A DNA stretch of 38,306 bases from SIG452 sp045540295. Lineage in GTDB: Bacteria > Bacillota > Clostridia > UMGS1840. The translations under genes and the position numbers were made by a program. The notes under the pieces are model-generated. The model saw only the letters and a program-made list of their open reading frames with translations, did no database searches and was not told where the DNA came from. Shown here piece by piece: positions 1 through 7,516 of this stretch. Each line of letters starts with the position of its first letter. Position 1 is the first letter of the stretch. The DNA lies in the NCBI GenBank assembly GCA_045540295.1, contig JAZQGY010000032.1, positions 1-38,306 of the forward strand, given 5' to 3'.

Positions 1-60
1 GTCCCCCCTTCCCCTCAAGGGGAAGGCTTCGGAAAGGGTGGTGACCTCGGCACGCCGTTT
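1..60. repeat. GC-rich hairpin-bearing fragment at window edge, probable dispersed repeat
   Basis: The first 60 bases are far richer in G and C than the AT-rich DNA that follows. They hold a perfect inverted repeat, CCTTCCCCT at 7-15 and AGGGGAAGG at 18-26, and then a purine-rich stretch before a T-run at 59-65. No reading frame here resembles a protein. The composition break and hairpin suggest the end of an intergenic repeat element cut by the window edge. This is an inference, because only one copy is visible. Confidence 0.4.
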
Positions 61-147
61 TTTTATTCGCACAACGAAACGATGTGAACATTGTCCCCTA
101 CAGCAAAAGGTGTTTTTATAAAGCCAAAAAAATACCAAAAAAATTAC

Positions 148-176
148 TTGCTTTATTTTCTTTTCTATGATATAAT
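148..176 (+). promoter_or_regulatory. Vegetative (sigma-A type) promoter of the topoisomerase operon
   Basis: TTGCTT at 148-153 and a perfect TATAAT at 171-176 are separated by 17 bases. The expected transcription start near 183 leaves a short leader of about 25 bases before the GTG start at 209. No other promoter of similar quality lies upstream, so this likely drives the whole parE-parC-ychF-tgt-rlmB run. Confidence 0.7.
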
Positions 177-208
177 AGAGTGTAAAATTTTGTGAAGAGG
201 TGAAATGA

Positions 209-2191
209 GTGGCAACTGAAGAAATCTACGGTAACGAGAGTATCTCCAAACTGAAGGACGAAGAGCGTGTTCGTCTGCGTCCTGCGGTTATTTTTGGCTC
301 TGATGGGATTACCGGATGTCAGCATTCCATTTTTGAAATATTATCCAACTCCATTGACGAAGCAAGAGAAGGCTACGGCAAGAAAATTGAAATCACCCGG
401 TTCCGCGACCAGTCGGTAGAAGTAAAAGACTACGGCCGTGGAATTCCTTTGGATTATAACTCCAAGGAAGATACCTATAACTGGCAGTTAGTATTCTGCG
501 AGCTCTATGCCGGCGGAAAATACAACAATCAAGGTGGCGAAAACTACGAATACAGCTTAGGCTTAAACGGTCTGGGCGCTTGCGCAACCCAATATGCCTC
601 CGAATATATGAGCGTGCGGGTTGTTCGTGACGGATATCTGTATTCTTTGGAATTTGAAAAAGGAAAAAATGTGGGTGGCTTAAAAAAAGAACCCACCTTG
701 GAAAAAAAGACGGGAACCGTTATCAAATGGCGTCCCGACCTTGATGTATTTACCGACATTGATGTACCCTTGGAATACTACATCAATACCTTGAAAAAAC
801 AAGCAGTTGTCAATGCAGGAATCACCTTCCTCTTAAAAGACGAGCAGGAAAACGGAAAATTTCAGGAATACACCTTCTTATACAAAGACGGTATCACCGA
901 CTACGCCAATGAATTAACCAACGAAAAGGCGTTAACTCAGGTTCGTACCGTTTCTGCAGAACGAATGGGTCGTGACCGTTCGGACAAGCCGGAATACAAA
1001 GTAAAAATGAGCTTTGCATTCTGCTTCCATAACGAAGTGAATGTGATCGAATATTATCACAACTCCAGCTTCTTGGAACACGGCGGTTCTCCCGAAAAAG
1101 CAGTAAAAAACGCCTTTGTGTTTGCCATTGATAACTACATCAAGCAAGCCAATAAATATAAAGCAAATGAATCGAAAATCACCTATAACGACGTGTTTGA
1201 CAGCTTGATTTTGGTTTCCAATTCCTTCTCCACCATCACTTCCTATGAAAATCAGACCAAAAAAGCAATTACCAATAAATTCATTCAGGAAGCGATGCAG
1301 GATTTCTTAAAAGAACAACTGGAAATCTACTTTATCGAAAACAAAGCTGATGCCGAAAAAATCGCGGAACAGATTTTAGTCAACAAGCGAAGCCGTGAAC
1401 AGGCAGAAAAAGCAAAAATCAACATTAAGAAGAAGCTTTCCCAATCTGTTGATGTGGTAAACCGTGTGCAGAAATTTGTGGATTGCCGTACTAAAGATGC
1501 CACCCGCCGTGAGTTATACATCGTGGAAGGTGATTCGGCATTAGGCTCCTGTAAGCAAGGCCGTGATGCAGAGTTTCAGGCAATTATGCCTATCCGCGGT
1601 AAAATCTTAAACTGCTTAAAAGCAGGCTATGACAAAATTTTCAATTCCGAAATCATCACCGACTTAATGCGTGTGCTCGGTTGCGGTGTGGAAATCAAAT
1701 TAAAAAATCAAAAAGATATGTCCGCATTTGATTTAGAAAAGCTCAGATGGGATAAAATTATCATCTGTACCGATGCCGATGTGGACGGGTTCCAGATTCG
1801 TACCCTGGTTTTGACTATGCTTTATATCTTAACTCCCACACTCATCGAAAAAGGAAAAGTTTATATTGCAGAGTCCCCTTTATATGAAATCAACTCCAAA
1901 GAACACGGCACCTTCTTTGCCTACGACGAAAAAGAAAAAGCCGATCATCTGGAATCCATTTCAGGAAAGTATACCTTGCAGCGTTCCAAGGGGCTTGGTG
2001 AAAACGAACCGGAAATGATGTGGCAAACTACCATGAATCCCGAAACCCGTCGGCTAATCAAAGTGATGCCAGAAGGAATGATGGAAACCAAGGAAACCTT
2101 TGAGCTTCTCTTAGGCGACAATCTGCAAGGCAGAAAGGATTATATTCAACTGCACGGCAAAGAATATTACGAATTCTTGGACATCAGCTGA
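209..2191 (+). CDS. parE: Divergent type IIA DNA topoisomerase, subunit B (ParE/GyrB-like ATPase)
   Basis: This is the ATPase and TOPRIM subunit of a type IIA topoisomerase, which passes one DNA duplex through another using ATP and acts with the A subunit encoded next. The 660-residue protein keeps the GHKL residues E43, N47 and D50, a variant DYGRGIP motif at 74-80, an ATP lid reading GLNGLG at 118-123, the transducer QTK at 349-351, and TOPRIM motifs EGDSA (E440) and DADVDG (D522, D524). GyrB and ParE normally have DNGRGIP and GLHGVG. The lid also carries extra residues around 105-115. The GTG start at 209 has GAGGTG just upstream, and a nearby ATG at 205 is out of frame. Type II topoisomerase identity is certain. 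Calling it topoisomerase IV rather than gyrase is an inference from the partner subunit. Confidence 0.9.
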   Translation: MATEEIYGNESISKLKDEERVRLRPAVIFGSDGITGCQHSIFEILSNSIDEAREGYGKKIEITRFRDQSVEVKDYGRGIPLDYNSKEDTYNWQLVFCELYAGGKYNNQGGENYEYSLGLNGLGACATQYASEYMSVRVVRDGYLYSLEFEKGKNVGGLKKEPTLEKKTGTVIKWRPDLDVFTDIDVPLEYYINTLKKQAVVNAGITFLLKDEQENGKFQEYTFLYKDGITDYANELTNEKALTQVRTVSAERMGRDRSDKPEYKVKMSFAFCFHNEVNVIEYYHNSSFLEHGGSPEKAVKNAFVFAIDNYIKQANKYKANESKITYNDVFDSLILVSNSFSTITSYENQTKKAITNKFIQEAMQDFLKEQLEIYFIENKADAEKIAEQILVNKRSREQAEKAKINIKKKLSQSVDVVNRVQKFVDCRTKDATRRELYIVEGDSALGSCKQGRDAEFQAIMPIRGKILNCLKAGYDKIFNSEIITDLMRVLGCGVEIKLKNQKDMSAFDLEKLRWDKIIICTDADVDGFQIRTLVLTMLYILTPTLIEKGKVYIAESPLYEINSKEHGTFFAYDEKEKADHLESISGKYTLQRSKGLGENEPEMMWQTTMNPETRRLIKVMPEGMMETKETFELLLGDNLQGRKDYIQLHGKEYYEFLDIS

Positions 2192-2195
2192 TTTT

Positions 2196-2225
2196 TTGAC
2201 ATTTTTCCAAATTTCCTATTATAAG
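2196..2225 (+). promoter_or_regulatory. Possible internal promoter before parC
   Basis: A perfect TTGACA at 2196-2201 lies 18 bases upstream of TATAAG at 2220-2225, inside the 65-base gap between the two topoisomerase genes. This gap is longer than the others in the operon. An internal start could adjust the A to B subunit ratio. The -10 match is imperfect and the region is AT-rich, so chance is a real alternative. Confidence 0.4.
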
Positions 2226-2256
2226 TTTTTAAGTATTGAAAAAGGAGTGAACCCCT

Positions 2257-4428
2257 TTGAATCATAGAGAACAGCCTATTACCGAGACCTTACGAACCAA
2301 CTATATGCCCTATGCAATGAGTGTGATTATCTCCCGTGCCATTCCGGAAATAGACGGTTTTAAGCCCTCTCACCGAAAGCTGTTATACACCATGTATAAA
2401 ATGGGACTTTTAAATTCCCAAAAAATTAAATCCGCCAACGTTGTGGGTAGAACCATGCAGTTAAACCCTCACGGAGATGCCGCCATTTACGAAACCATGG
2501 TTCGTCTGACCCGCGGAAACGAAGCACTTTTGCATCCTCTGGTGGACTCCAAAGGAAACTTCGGGAAAGTATATTCCCGTGATATGGCATATGCTGCTTC
2601 CCGTTATACCGAAGTGAAGTTAGACCCCATCTGTAATGAACTGTTTCGTGATATTGATTCAGACACCGTGGACTTTGTAGACAACTACGACGGCACCATG
2701 AAGGAACCGGTACTGTTGCCTGTGACCTTCCCCACCGTTTTAACCGGTGCCAATCAAGGGATTGCAGTTGGGATGGCATCCAACATTTGTTCTTTCAACT
2801 TAAGAGAAGTCTGCGATGCCACCATCGCCTACTTAAAAGACGAAGATGCGGATATTTACGACATTATCACCGCCCCCGACTTCCCCACCGGCGGAACCAT
2901 CATTTGTGAGCCGGAAGCTATGAAAGAAATTCTTGCTACAGGCCGTGGTTCTTTTAAAATTCGCGGTTCTTACGAATACAACAAAAAAGAAAACGTCATT
3001 GAAATCAAAGAAATTCCCTACACCACCACCATTGAAGCAATTATTGATAAAATTGTGGAAAACATCAAGGGTGGAAAATTAAGTAAAGAAATTGCCGATG
3101 TCCGTGATGAAACCGACTTAAAAGGCCTAAAGATTGCCATCGATTTAAAACGAGGCGTGGATCCGGATGCTCTGATGCTAAAGCTTTACAAAATGACTCC
3201 TCTGCAGGATAGCTTCGGTTGCAACTTTAATTTGATTGTTAATAACGAACCCGACGTGTACGGTGTGGGTGGAATCATCCACGAATGGTCCAAATTCCGT
3301 ATCAACTGTGTCAGACGCCGTCTGCTTCACGAAATCAAGAAGAAAACTGCGAAACTGCATCTGTTGGAAGGGTTAAAGAAAATCCTTTTGGATTTAGACA
3401 AGGCAATCGCCATTATCCGTGGAACCGAAGATGATTCCATGGTGGTGCCTAACTTAATGACAGGCTTTGGCATTGACGAAATCCAGGCAGAATTTATTGC
3501 AGAAATCAAATTGAGAAACTTAAACAAAAAATACATCTTAAACAGAATCGCCGACGTGGACGATTTGAAGAAAGAATTAAAAGAACTGAAATACTCTGTT
3601 GAACACGAAGAAGAAATTAAAAAAATTATTATTGATGAGCTTTCAAAGATTAAAGAAAAATACGGCATGGACCGAAAAACCGCCTTTGTTCCAGAAGGTG
3701 ACGTGGATCACTATGAAGCCAATGCCGCTATCGAGGATTATAACTTAAAACTCTTTGTTACCAAACAGCATTACATTAAAAAAATCCGTCTGACTTCCAT
3801 GAAGGCAGGTGGTGAACACAAGTTAAAAGACGGTGACAAGGTGAATATGGAAATTGACGAAACCAACTTAGGCGAAATTCTGGTGTTTACCAATCAGTTT
3901 AACGCTTATAAGCTGAAGATTCACGAAATCCCAGACACCAAGCTTTCCAACTTCGGAGAATATCTCCCCTCTTTACTCGAAATGGAGCCTGACGAAGTTC
4001 CGGTTCAGCTATTTACTACCGGAGATTACAAAGGATTCTTCCTCTTTGTGTTTGAAAACGGAAAAACTGCTAAGGTCCCCGTGTCTGCATATCAGACCAA
4101 GACCAACAGAAAGCGTCTGATTAAAGCGTATTCGGATGCATCCCCCGTAGTTCGGATTTTTAAACTCCAGGAGGATGTGGACTTGGCACTCTTCTCCAAT
4201 ATGGATAAAGCGTTGGTGGTAAACACTTCCTTAATCAACTTAAAAACCACCCGTGACACCATTGGTGTTCAGACAATGAGACTGAAAAATGCCAAAATCA
4301 AAAAAGCGGCTCTTCTTTCCGAAACCCGTATCAAGGAGCCTGAATACTACTTTGGCAGAACCATTCCCTTAAGCGGATGCTCCATGCGGATGGAAGACAA
4401 AGGCTTTAAACAACTGAAATTATTTTAG
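2257..4428 (+). CDS. parC: Divergent type IIA DNA topoisomerase, subunit A (ParC/GyrA-like)
   Basis: This is the DNA cleavage and rejoining subunit that pairs with the preceding B subunit. The 723-residue protein opens with the breakage-reunion domain. The catalytic tyrosine is Y117 in the ASRYTE motif, next to R116. The helix that binds DNA and quinolones reads PHGDAAIYE (71-79), so the serine usual at the E. coli GyrA S83 position is alanine (A75), and glutamate (E79) stands at the D87 position. A coiled-coil tower follows at about 340-470, then a short C-terminal domain from about 490. I see no GyrA box, which favours decatenation over negative supercoiling. The TTG start at 2257 has AAAGGAG nine bases upstream. 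The stop lies 18 bases before ychF. Confidence 0.9.
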   Translation: MNHREQPITETLRTNYMPYAMSVIISRAIPEIDGFKPSHRKLLYTMYKMGLLNSQKIKSANVVGRTMQLNPHGDAAIYETMVRLTRGNEALLHPLVDSKGNFGKVYSRDMAYAASRYTEVKLDPICNELFRDIDSDTVDFVDNYDGTMKEPVLLPVTFPTVLTGANQGIAVGMASNICSFNLREVCDATIAYLKDEDADIYDIITAPDFPTGGTIICEPEAMKEILATGRGSFKIRGSYEYNKKENVIEIKEIPYTTTIEAIIDKIVENIKGGKLSKEIADVRDETDLKGLKIAIDLKRGVDPDALMLKLYKMTPLQDSFGCNFNLIVNNEPDVYGVGGIIHEWSKFRINCVRRRLLHEIKKKTAKLHLLEGLKKILLDLDKAIAIIRGTEDDSMVVPNLMTGFGIDEIQAEFIAEIKLRNLNKKYILNRIADVDDLKKELKELKYSVEHEEEIKKIIIDELSKIKEKYGMDRKTAFVPEGDVDHYEANAAIEDYNLKLFVTKQHYIKKIRLTSMKAGGEHKLKDGDKVNMEIDETNLGEILVFTNQFNAYKLKIHEIPDTKLSNFGEYLPSLLEMEPDEVPVQLFTTGDYKGFFLFVFENGKTAKVPVSAYQTKTNRKRLIKAYSDASPVVRIFKLQEDVDLALFSNMDKALVVNTSLINLKTTRDTIGVQTMRLKNAKIKKAALLSETRIKEPEYYFGRTIPLSGCSMRMEDKGFKQLKLF

Positions 4429-4446
4429 AAAAGGATACTTAAAACT

Positions 4447-5541
4447 ATGAAATTAGGAATTGTAGGACTTCCCAACGTGGGTAAGTCCACCTTATTTAAT
4501 GCGATTACAAAAGCCGGTGCAGAAGCACAGAACTACCCTTTCTGTACCATTGAACCAAACGTGGGAATTGTTACCGTTCCCGATCCCCGTCTGGACGTTC
4601 TGACCAAAATGTATAACTCCAAAAAAACTGTTCCTGCGATTATTGAATTTGTGGATATTGCAGGATTGGTAAAGGGTGCCAGCAAGGGCGAAGGCCTTGG
4701 CAACAAATTCTTATCACACATCCGTGAAGTGGATGCGGTGATTCATGTGGTAAGATGTTTTGAAAACACTAACATCGTGCATGTGGAAGGTTCCGTGGAT
4801 CCTGCCCGTGATATTGAGATCATCAATATGGAACTGATTTTTTCCGATTTAGATTCCATTGAAAGAAGGATCGACCGTACCACCAAAATGTTAAAAGGTG
4901 ACAAAAAATATCAGGCAGAACTGGATTTATTAAAATATTTAAAATCCGAAATAGAACAAGGCAAAACCGCCCGTGAAGTAGATTTATCCGAAGAGGATAA
5001 AGAACTTTTAAAAGACTTGTCCTTACTGACCTTAAAACCCGTGATCTATGCCGCTAATCTTTCGGAAGAAGATTTAAAAAACGGCGGTGCAAACAACGAA
5101 TACTTAAAACTTTTAACCGAGCTTGCCAAAAAAGAAAACGCAAGTGTGATTCCCGTTTCTGCCCAGATTGAAGCAGAAATTTCTGAATTAGATGACGAAG
5201 AAAAAGAAATGTTCTTAGAAGAATTAGGCTTGGAGCAGTCCGGTTTAGACCGCCTGATTCAGGCAAGTTATTCCCTGCTCGGCTTAATTTCCTACTTAAC
5301 TGCAGGCGAACCGGAAACCAGAGCCTGGACCATTGTGAAAGGTACAAAAGCGCCCGGTGCGGCAGGTAAAATTCACTCCGATTTTGAACGTGGCTTTATC
5401 CGTGCGGAAGTTATCGGCTATGACGAGCTGATCAAAGCAGGTTCTATGACTGCAGCCAAAGAAAAAGGATGGGTTCGAAGCGAAGGTAAAGAATATGTAG
5501 TAAAAGACGGCGACATCATTTTGTTCCGCTTTAACGTGTAA
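4447..5541 (+). CDS. ychF: Ribosome-binding ATPase YchF (Obg family)
   Basis: YchF is a conserved P-loop NTPase of the Obg superfamily that prefers ATP, binds ribosomes and is linked to stress responses. The 364-residue length matches the family. The G1 loop GLPNVGKS is at 7-14 and the G3 region contains DIAGLVKGA. The NEIL-like specificity segment of true GTPases is replaced by YAANLSEED, as expected for YchF. The C-terminal TGS domain includes RAWTIVKGTKAPGAAGKIH and the final GDIILFRFNV. The ATG start has AAAGGA upstream. Its stop codon overlaps the ribosome binding site of tgt, so translation of the two is probably coupled. Confidence 0.96.
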   Translation: MKLGIVGLPNVGKSTLFNAITKAGAEAQNYPFCTIEPNVGIVTVPDPRLDVLTKMYNSKKTVPAIIEFVDIAGLVKGASKGEGLGNKFLSHIREVDAVIHVVRCFENTNIVHVEGSVDPARDIEIINMELIFSDLDSIERRIDRTTKMLKGDKKYQAELDLLKYLKSEIEQGKTAREVDLSEEDKELLKDLSLLTLKPVIYAANLSEEDLKNGGANNEYLKLLTELAKKENASVIPVSAQIEAEISELDDEEKEMFLEELGLEQSGLDRLIQASYSLLGLISYLTAGEPETRAWTIVKGTKAPGAAGKIHSDFERGFIRAEVIGYDELIKAGSMTAAKEKGWVRSEGKEYVVKDGDIILFRFNV

Positions 5542-5556
5542 AGGATTATTTTAGTT

Positions 5557-6693
5557 ATGTATCAGTTATTAAAACAAGAAGGCGAAGCAAGACGTGGCGA
5601 GTTTAAAACCGTTCACGGCACTGTGCAGACACCTGTGTTTATGAATGTGGGAACGGCTGCTGCCATCAAGGGCGCAGTATCTGCATTGGATTTAAAAGAA
5701 ATTGGCTGCCAGGTAGAGCTTTCCAATACCTATCATCTACATCTGCGTCCCGGTGACGAAGTGGTGAAAAAGATGGGTGGTCTCCATAAGTTTATGAACT
5801 GGGACCGTCCCATTTTAACCGACAGTGGCGGATTCCAGATTTTCTCCCTTGCCAAACTCCGTAAAATTCAGGAGGAAGGAGTAACCTTTGCTTCCCATAT
5901 TGACGGACGGCGGATTTTTATGGGCCCGGAACAATCCATGCAGATTCAATCCAACCTAGGCTCCACCATTGCCATGGCGTTTGACGAATGTGTGGAGAAT
6001 CCGTCTACCCACAGCTACGTGGAAAAATCTGCTGCAATGACTGCACGGTGGCTGGAACGGTGCAAAAAAGAATTGACAAGGCTGAATTCCCTGCCCGATA
6101 CCGTAAATCCCCATCAGATGCTTTTTGGCATCAATCAGGGCGGTATTTATGAAGATATCCGTGTGGAACAAATGAAACAGATTGCAGAACTGGATTTAAA
6201 CGGTTATGCAATCGGCGGTCTTGCCGTTGGGGAAAGCCACGAAGAAATGTATCGCATTATTGAAGCAGTAATGCCCTATATGCCCAAAGACAAGCCCCGT
6301 TATTTAATGGGGGTTGGTACTCCCGGAAACATCTTAAATGCAGTTGCCAGAGGGGTGGACTTCTTTGACTGTGTGATGCCGGCAAGAAATGCCCGTCACG
6401 CTTCTATTTACACCAAAAACGGCATTATGCATCTGATGAACAAAAAATACGAAACAGATGACCGCCCCATTGATGAACACTGTAACTGTCCCACATGCCG
6501 AAACTTTTCCAGAGCTTATATCAGACATTTGTTCAAGGCAAAGGAAATGCTGGCTATGAGACTGTGTGTGATACATAATTTATACTTTTATAATGAATTG
6601 ATGGCAGATATTCGCCACAACATTGAACAAGGCACTTTCACCAAATTCTATTTGGAAAAAGCGCCCCTCTACGATAATCATAGCCAGGAATGA
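5557..6693 (+). CDS. tgt: tRNA-guanine transglycosylase (queuosine pathway)
   Basis: Tgt replaces guanine 34 in the anticodon of GUN tRNAs with the queuosine precursor preQ1. The 378-residue protein contains the base-binding motif DSGGFQIFSL, the substrate loop GINQGGIY, the nucleophile region FDCVMPARNARH, and the zinc site formed by CNCPTC and a later histidine in VIHNL. Length and motifs are those of bacterial Tgt. It lies 15 bases after ychF and 11 before rlmB. In many bacteria tgt is followed by yajC-secD-secF. Here secDF lies about 8 kb away on the other strand, and no yajC is visible in the window. Confidence 0.96.
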   Translation: MYQLLKQEGEARRGEFKTVHGTVQTPVFMNVGTAAAIKGAVSALDLKEIGCQVELSNTYHLHLRPGDEVVKKMGGLHKFMNWDRPILTDSGGFQIFSLAKLRKIQEEGVTFASHIDGRRIFMGPEQSMQIQSNLGSTIAMAFDECVENPSTHSYVEKSAAMTARWLERCKKELTRLNSLPDTVNPHQMLFGINQGGIYEDIRVEQMKQIAELDLNGYAIGGLAVGESHEEMYRIIEAVMPYMPKDKPRYLMGVGTPGNILNAVARGVDFFDCVMPARNARHASIYTKNGIMHLMNKKYETDDRPIDEHCNCPTCRNFSRAYIRHLFKAKEMLAMRLCVIHNLYFYNELMADIRHNIEQGTFTKFYLEKAPLYDNHSQE

Positions 6694-6704
6694 GGTTCTT
6701 TTAA

Positions 6705-7475
6705 ATGAAAGAAATGAAAAAGTTTAATGAAAATGAACGAATCGATGATAAAATTGAAGGCAGAAACCCAGTTTTGGAAGCTTTAAAGGCAGATACCGAA
6801 ATTGATAAAATCTATGTAATGAATCATTTCCGTGACCCGATTTTATATCAGATTGTGAAACTTGCCAATCAGAAGAAAATTCCTGTTTCACGCGTGGAAA
6901 AAGGCAAGCTGGACCGTTTAAGTGAAGTAAAGAACCATCAGGGCGTCATTGCAGCGGTTTCTCAGGCAAAATATGTAAGTGTAGAGGAAATTCTGCAATC
7001 TGCATACGAGAAAGGCAAAAATCCCTTTTTGGTCATTTTAGACGGCATTGAAGATACCCATAACTTAGGCGCTATTGTCCGTTCTGCCGAATGTGCCGGC
7101 TGTGACGGTGTGATTATTCCCAAGCGCCGTGCTGCTGGCGTAAACAGCGGTTCCTACAAAGCATCTGCCGGTGCGGTAAACTATATGAAAATTGCCAGAG
7201 TGACCAACTTAAATTCCACCATCTTGGAATTAAAGGAACAGGGTGTTTTGATTGTGGGAACGGATGCTTCTGCCAATATGTCATATAAAGACCCGGATTT
7301 AACCGTTCCGTTAGCCATTGTAATTGGTTCGGAAGGCTACGGCATGAGTGAACACGTGAAACAAAAATGTGATACCTTAGTAAGCCTTCCTATTTTAGGG
7401 CAGGTTAACTCCCTAAATGCTTCGGTTTGCGCAGGCATTATGATTTATGAAGCTCTAAACCAACGAATGAAATAA
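6705..7475 (+). CDS. rlmB: 23S rRNA 2'-O-ribose methyltransferase, RlmB/TrmH (SpoU) family
   Basis: A SpoU-class methyltransferase that transfers a methyl group from S-adenosylmethionine to a ribose 2'-OH, by family probably at G2251 of 23S rRNA. The 256-residue protein has an N-terminal substrate-binding domain (EGRNPVLEAL at about 18-27) and the knotted catalytic domain with NLGAIVRSAE, IVIGSEGYGMS and LPILGQVNSLNASVC. The GQVNSLNAS motif favours RlmB over the other SpoU protein in this window. It is the last gene of the operon, ending seven bases before a strong terminator. Exact rRNA target is inferred from the family. Confidence 0.9.
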   Translation: MKEMKKFNENERIDDKIEGRNPVLEALKADTEIDKIYVMNHFRDPILYQIVKLANQKKIPVSRVEKGKLDRLSEVKNHQGVIAAVSQAKYVSVEEILQSAYEKGKNPFLVILDGIEDTHNLGAIVRSAECAGCDGVIIPKRRAAGVNSGSYKASAGAVNYMKIARVTNLNSTILELKEQGVLIVGTDASANMSYKDPDLTVPLAIVIGSEGYGMSEHVKQKCDTLVSLPILGQVNSLNASVCAGIMIYEALNQRMK

Positions 7476-7481
7476 CCGTAA

Positions 7482-7516
7482 AAAACCACCTGACAAAATC
7501 AGGTGGTTTTCTTTTT
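7482..7516. terminator. Bidirectional rho-independent terminator
   Basis: A perfect 12-bp stem (AAAACCACCTGA at 7482-7493, TCAGGTGGTTTT at 7499-7510) with a five-base loop is followed by CTTTTTA. T-rich flanks on both strands let it stop rlmB transcription (plus) and transcription of the convergent membrane-protein gene (minus), whose stop codon is only four bases away. Confidence 0.9.
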
